Below are positions 35,427 to 35,521 of a DNA stretch of 35,521 nucleotides, one piece after another (positions within the stretch are counted from its first letter, which is position 1; every line of letters begins with the position of its first letter). Origin of the DNA: Candidatus Kuenenia stuttgartensis (GTDB taxonomy: Bacteria > Planctomycetota > Planctomycetia > Gemmatales > Gemmataceae). The stretch is from contig CAMDHK010000012.1 in assembly GCA_945897965.1 (NCBI GenBank), positions 1 through 35,521 of the forward strand, given 5' to 3'. The notes below the pieces were generated by a model. The model was not told the origin of the DNA, ran no database searches, and saw only the letters and a list, made by a program, of their open reading frames with translations. The translations under genes and the position numbers were made by a program.

Positions 35427-35521
35427 ATGAATACTCTTCCCAAAATTGAAGCCGAAATTAACCGCCTCGCAGCGATAGTCGGCGCATCGGGATACGTCCT
35501 TCCGACATTTGGACGCACGGA
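35427..35521 (+). CDS. Immunity-protein-like gene (partial, runs off right edge)
   Basis: ATG 35427 opens 31 codons to the window end, reading MNTLPKIEAEINRLAAIVGA and then SGYVLPTFGRT. An amphipathic helix followed by ASG-LPTFGR resembles, from memory, the start of Imm63-type immunity proteins, which guard against polymorphic toxins. Only the N-terminus is visible, no cognate toxin is in the window, and the ribosome site is weak, so this is tentative. Confidence 0.45.
   Translation, partial: MNTLPKIEAEINRLAAIVGASGYVLPTFGRT

Overview
The window looks like a chromosomal piece of a planctomycete or close PVC-group bacterium. The evidence is the mix of secreted enzymes (a DUF4838/GH67-like protein, sialidase-fold BNR proteins, several alpha/beta-hydrolase esterases, an SGNH hydrolase), a MoxR-DUF58-transglutaminase module and ACS-type MFS transport. 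A hand-counted sample line in the main part is about 47% GC. I see no rRNA, tRNA, CRISPR array or transposase gene.

Layout. (1) 1-5903, minus strand: three secreted carbohydrate-active or esterase genes read leftward. The last, a large glycosidase-like gene, runs off the left edge. (2) 6166-20403, minus strand: fourteen genes in one direction, nearly all overlapping or only a few bases apart. They start with a zinc ABC importer (znuA-znuC-znuB), then a 2Fe-2S-ferredoxin-like protein, a DUF1826 protein, a COG0523 GTPase and two small unknowns. After a 253-bp gap with its own promoter come a second COG0523 GTPase, a WD40 protein, DUF58, a transglutaminase-fold membrane protein lacking its catalytic Cys, a MoxR ATPase and an ArsP-type permease. 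A perfect inverted repeat abuts the predicted znuA promoter, and a related Zur-like site lies just after the predicted promoter of the second GTPase. The reading is a zinc-starvation locus with a MoxR/permease module attached. (3) 20753-23078, minus: a sialidase and an esterase 34 bp apart. (4) 23281-31058 and on to 33601, plus strand: a class III adenylate cyclase, a dicarboxylate symporter, an SGNH hydrolase, a RidA protein, an MFS transporter, an antitoxin followed by a truncated toxin remnant, a secreted esterase and a DUF4838 protein. (5) About 33620-35521: composition jumps to about 67% GC in a sampled line. It holds a second BNR/sialidase-fold gene, a stretch with no recognisable gene and the start of an immunity-protein-like gene. 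This end looks like transferred DNA or an assembly join.

Many gene starts were moved inward from the longest open frame, because strong Shine-Dalgarno sequences sit right before an internal ATG or GTG and the shorter protein starts with a clean signal peptide or conserved domain. The most interesting parts are the zinc-type super-operon with its two candidate operators, the Cys-less transglutaminase, the 2OG-oxygenase-like residue pattern in DUF1826, the toxin remnant and the composition break at the right end.
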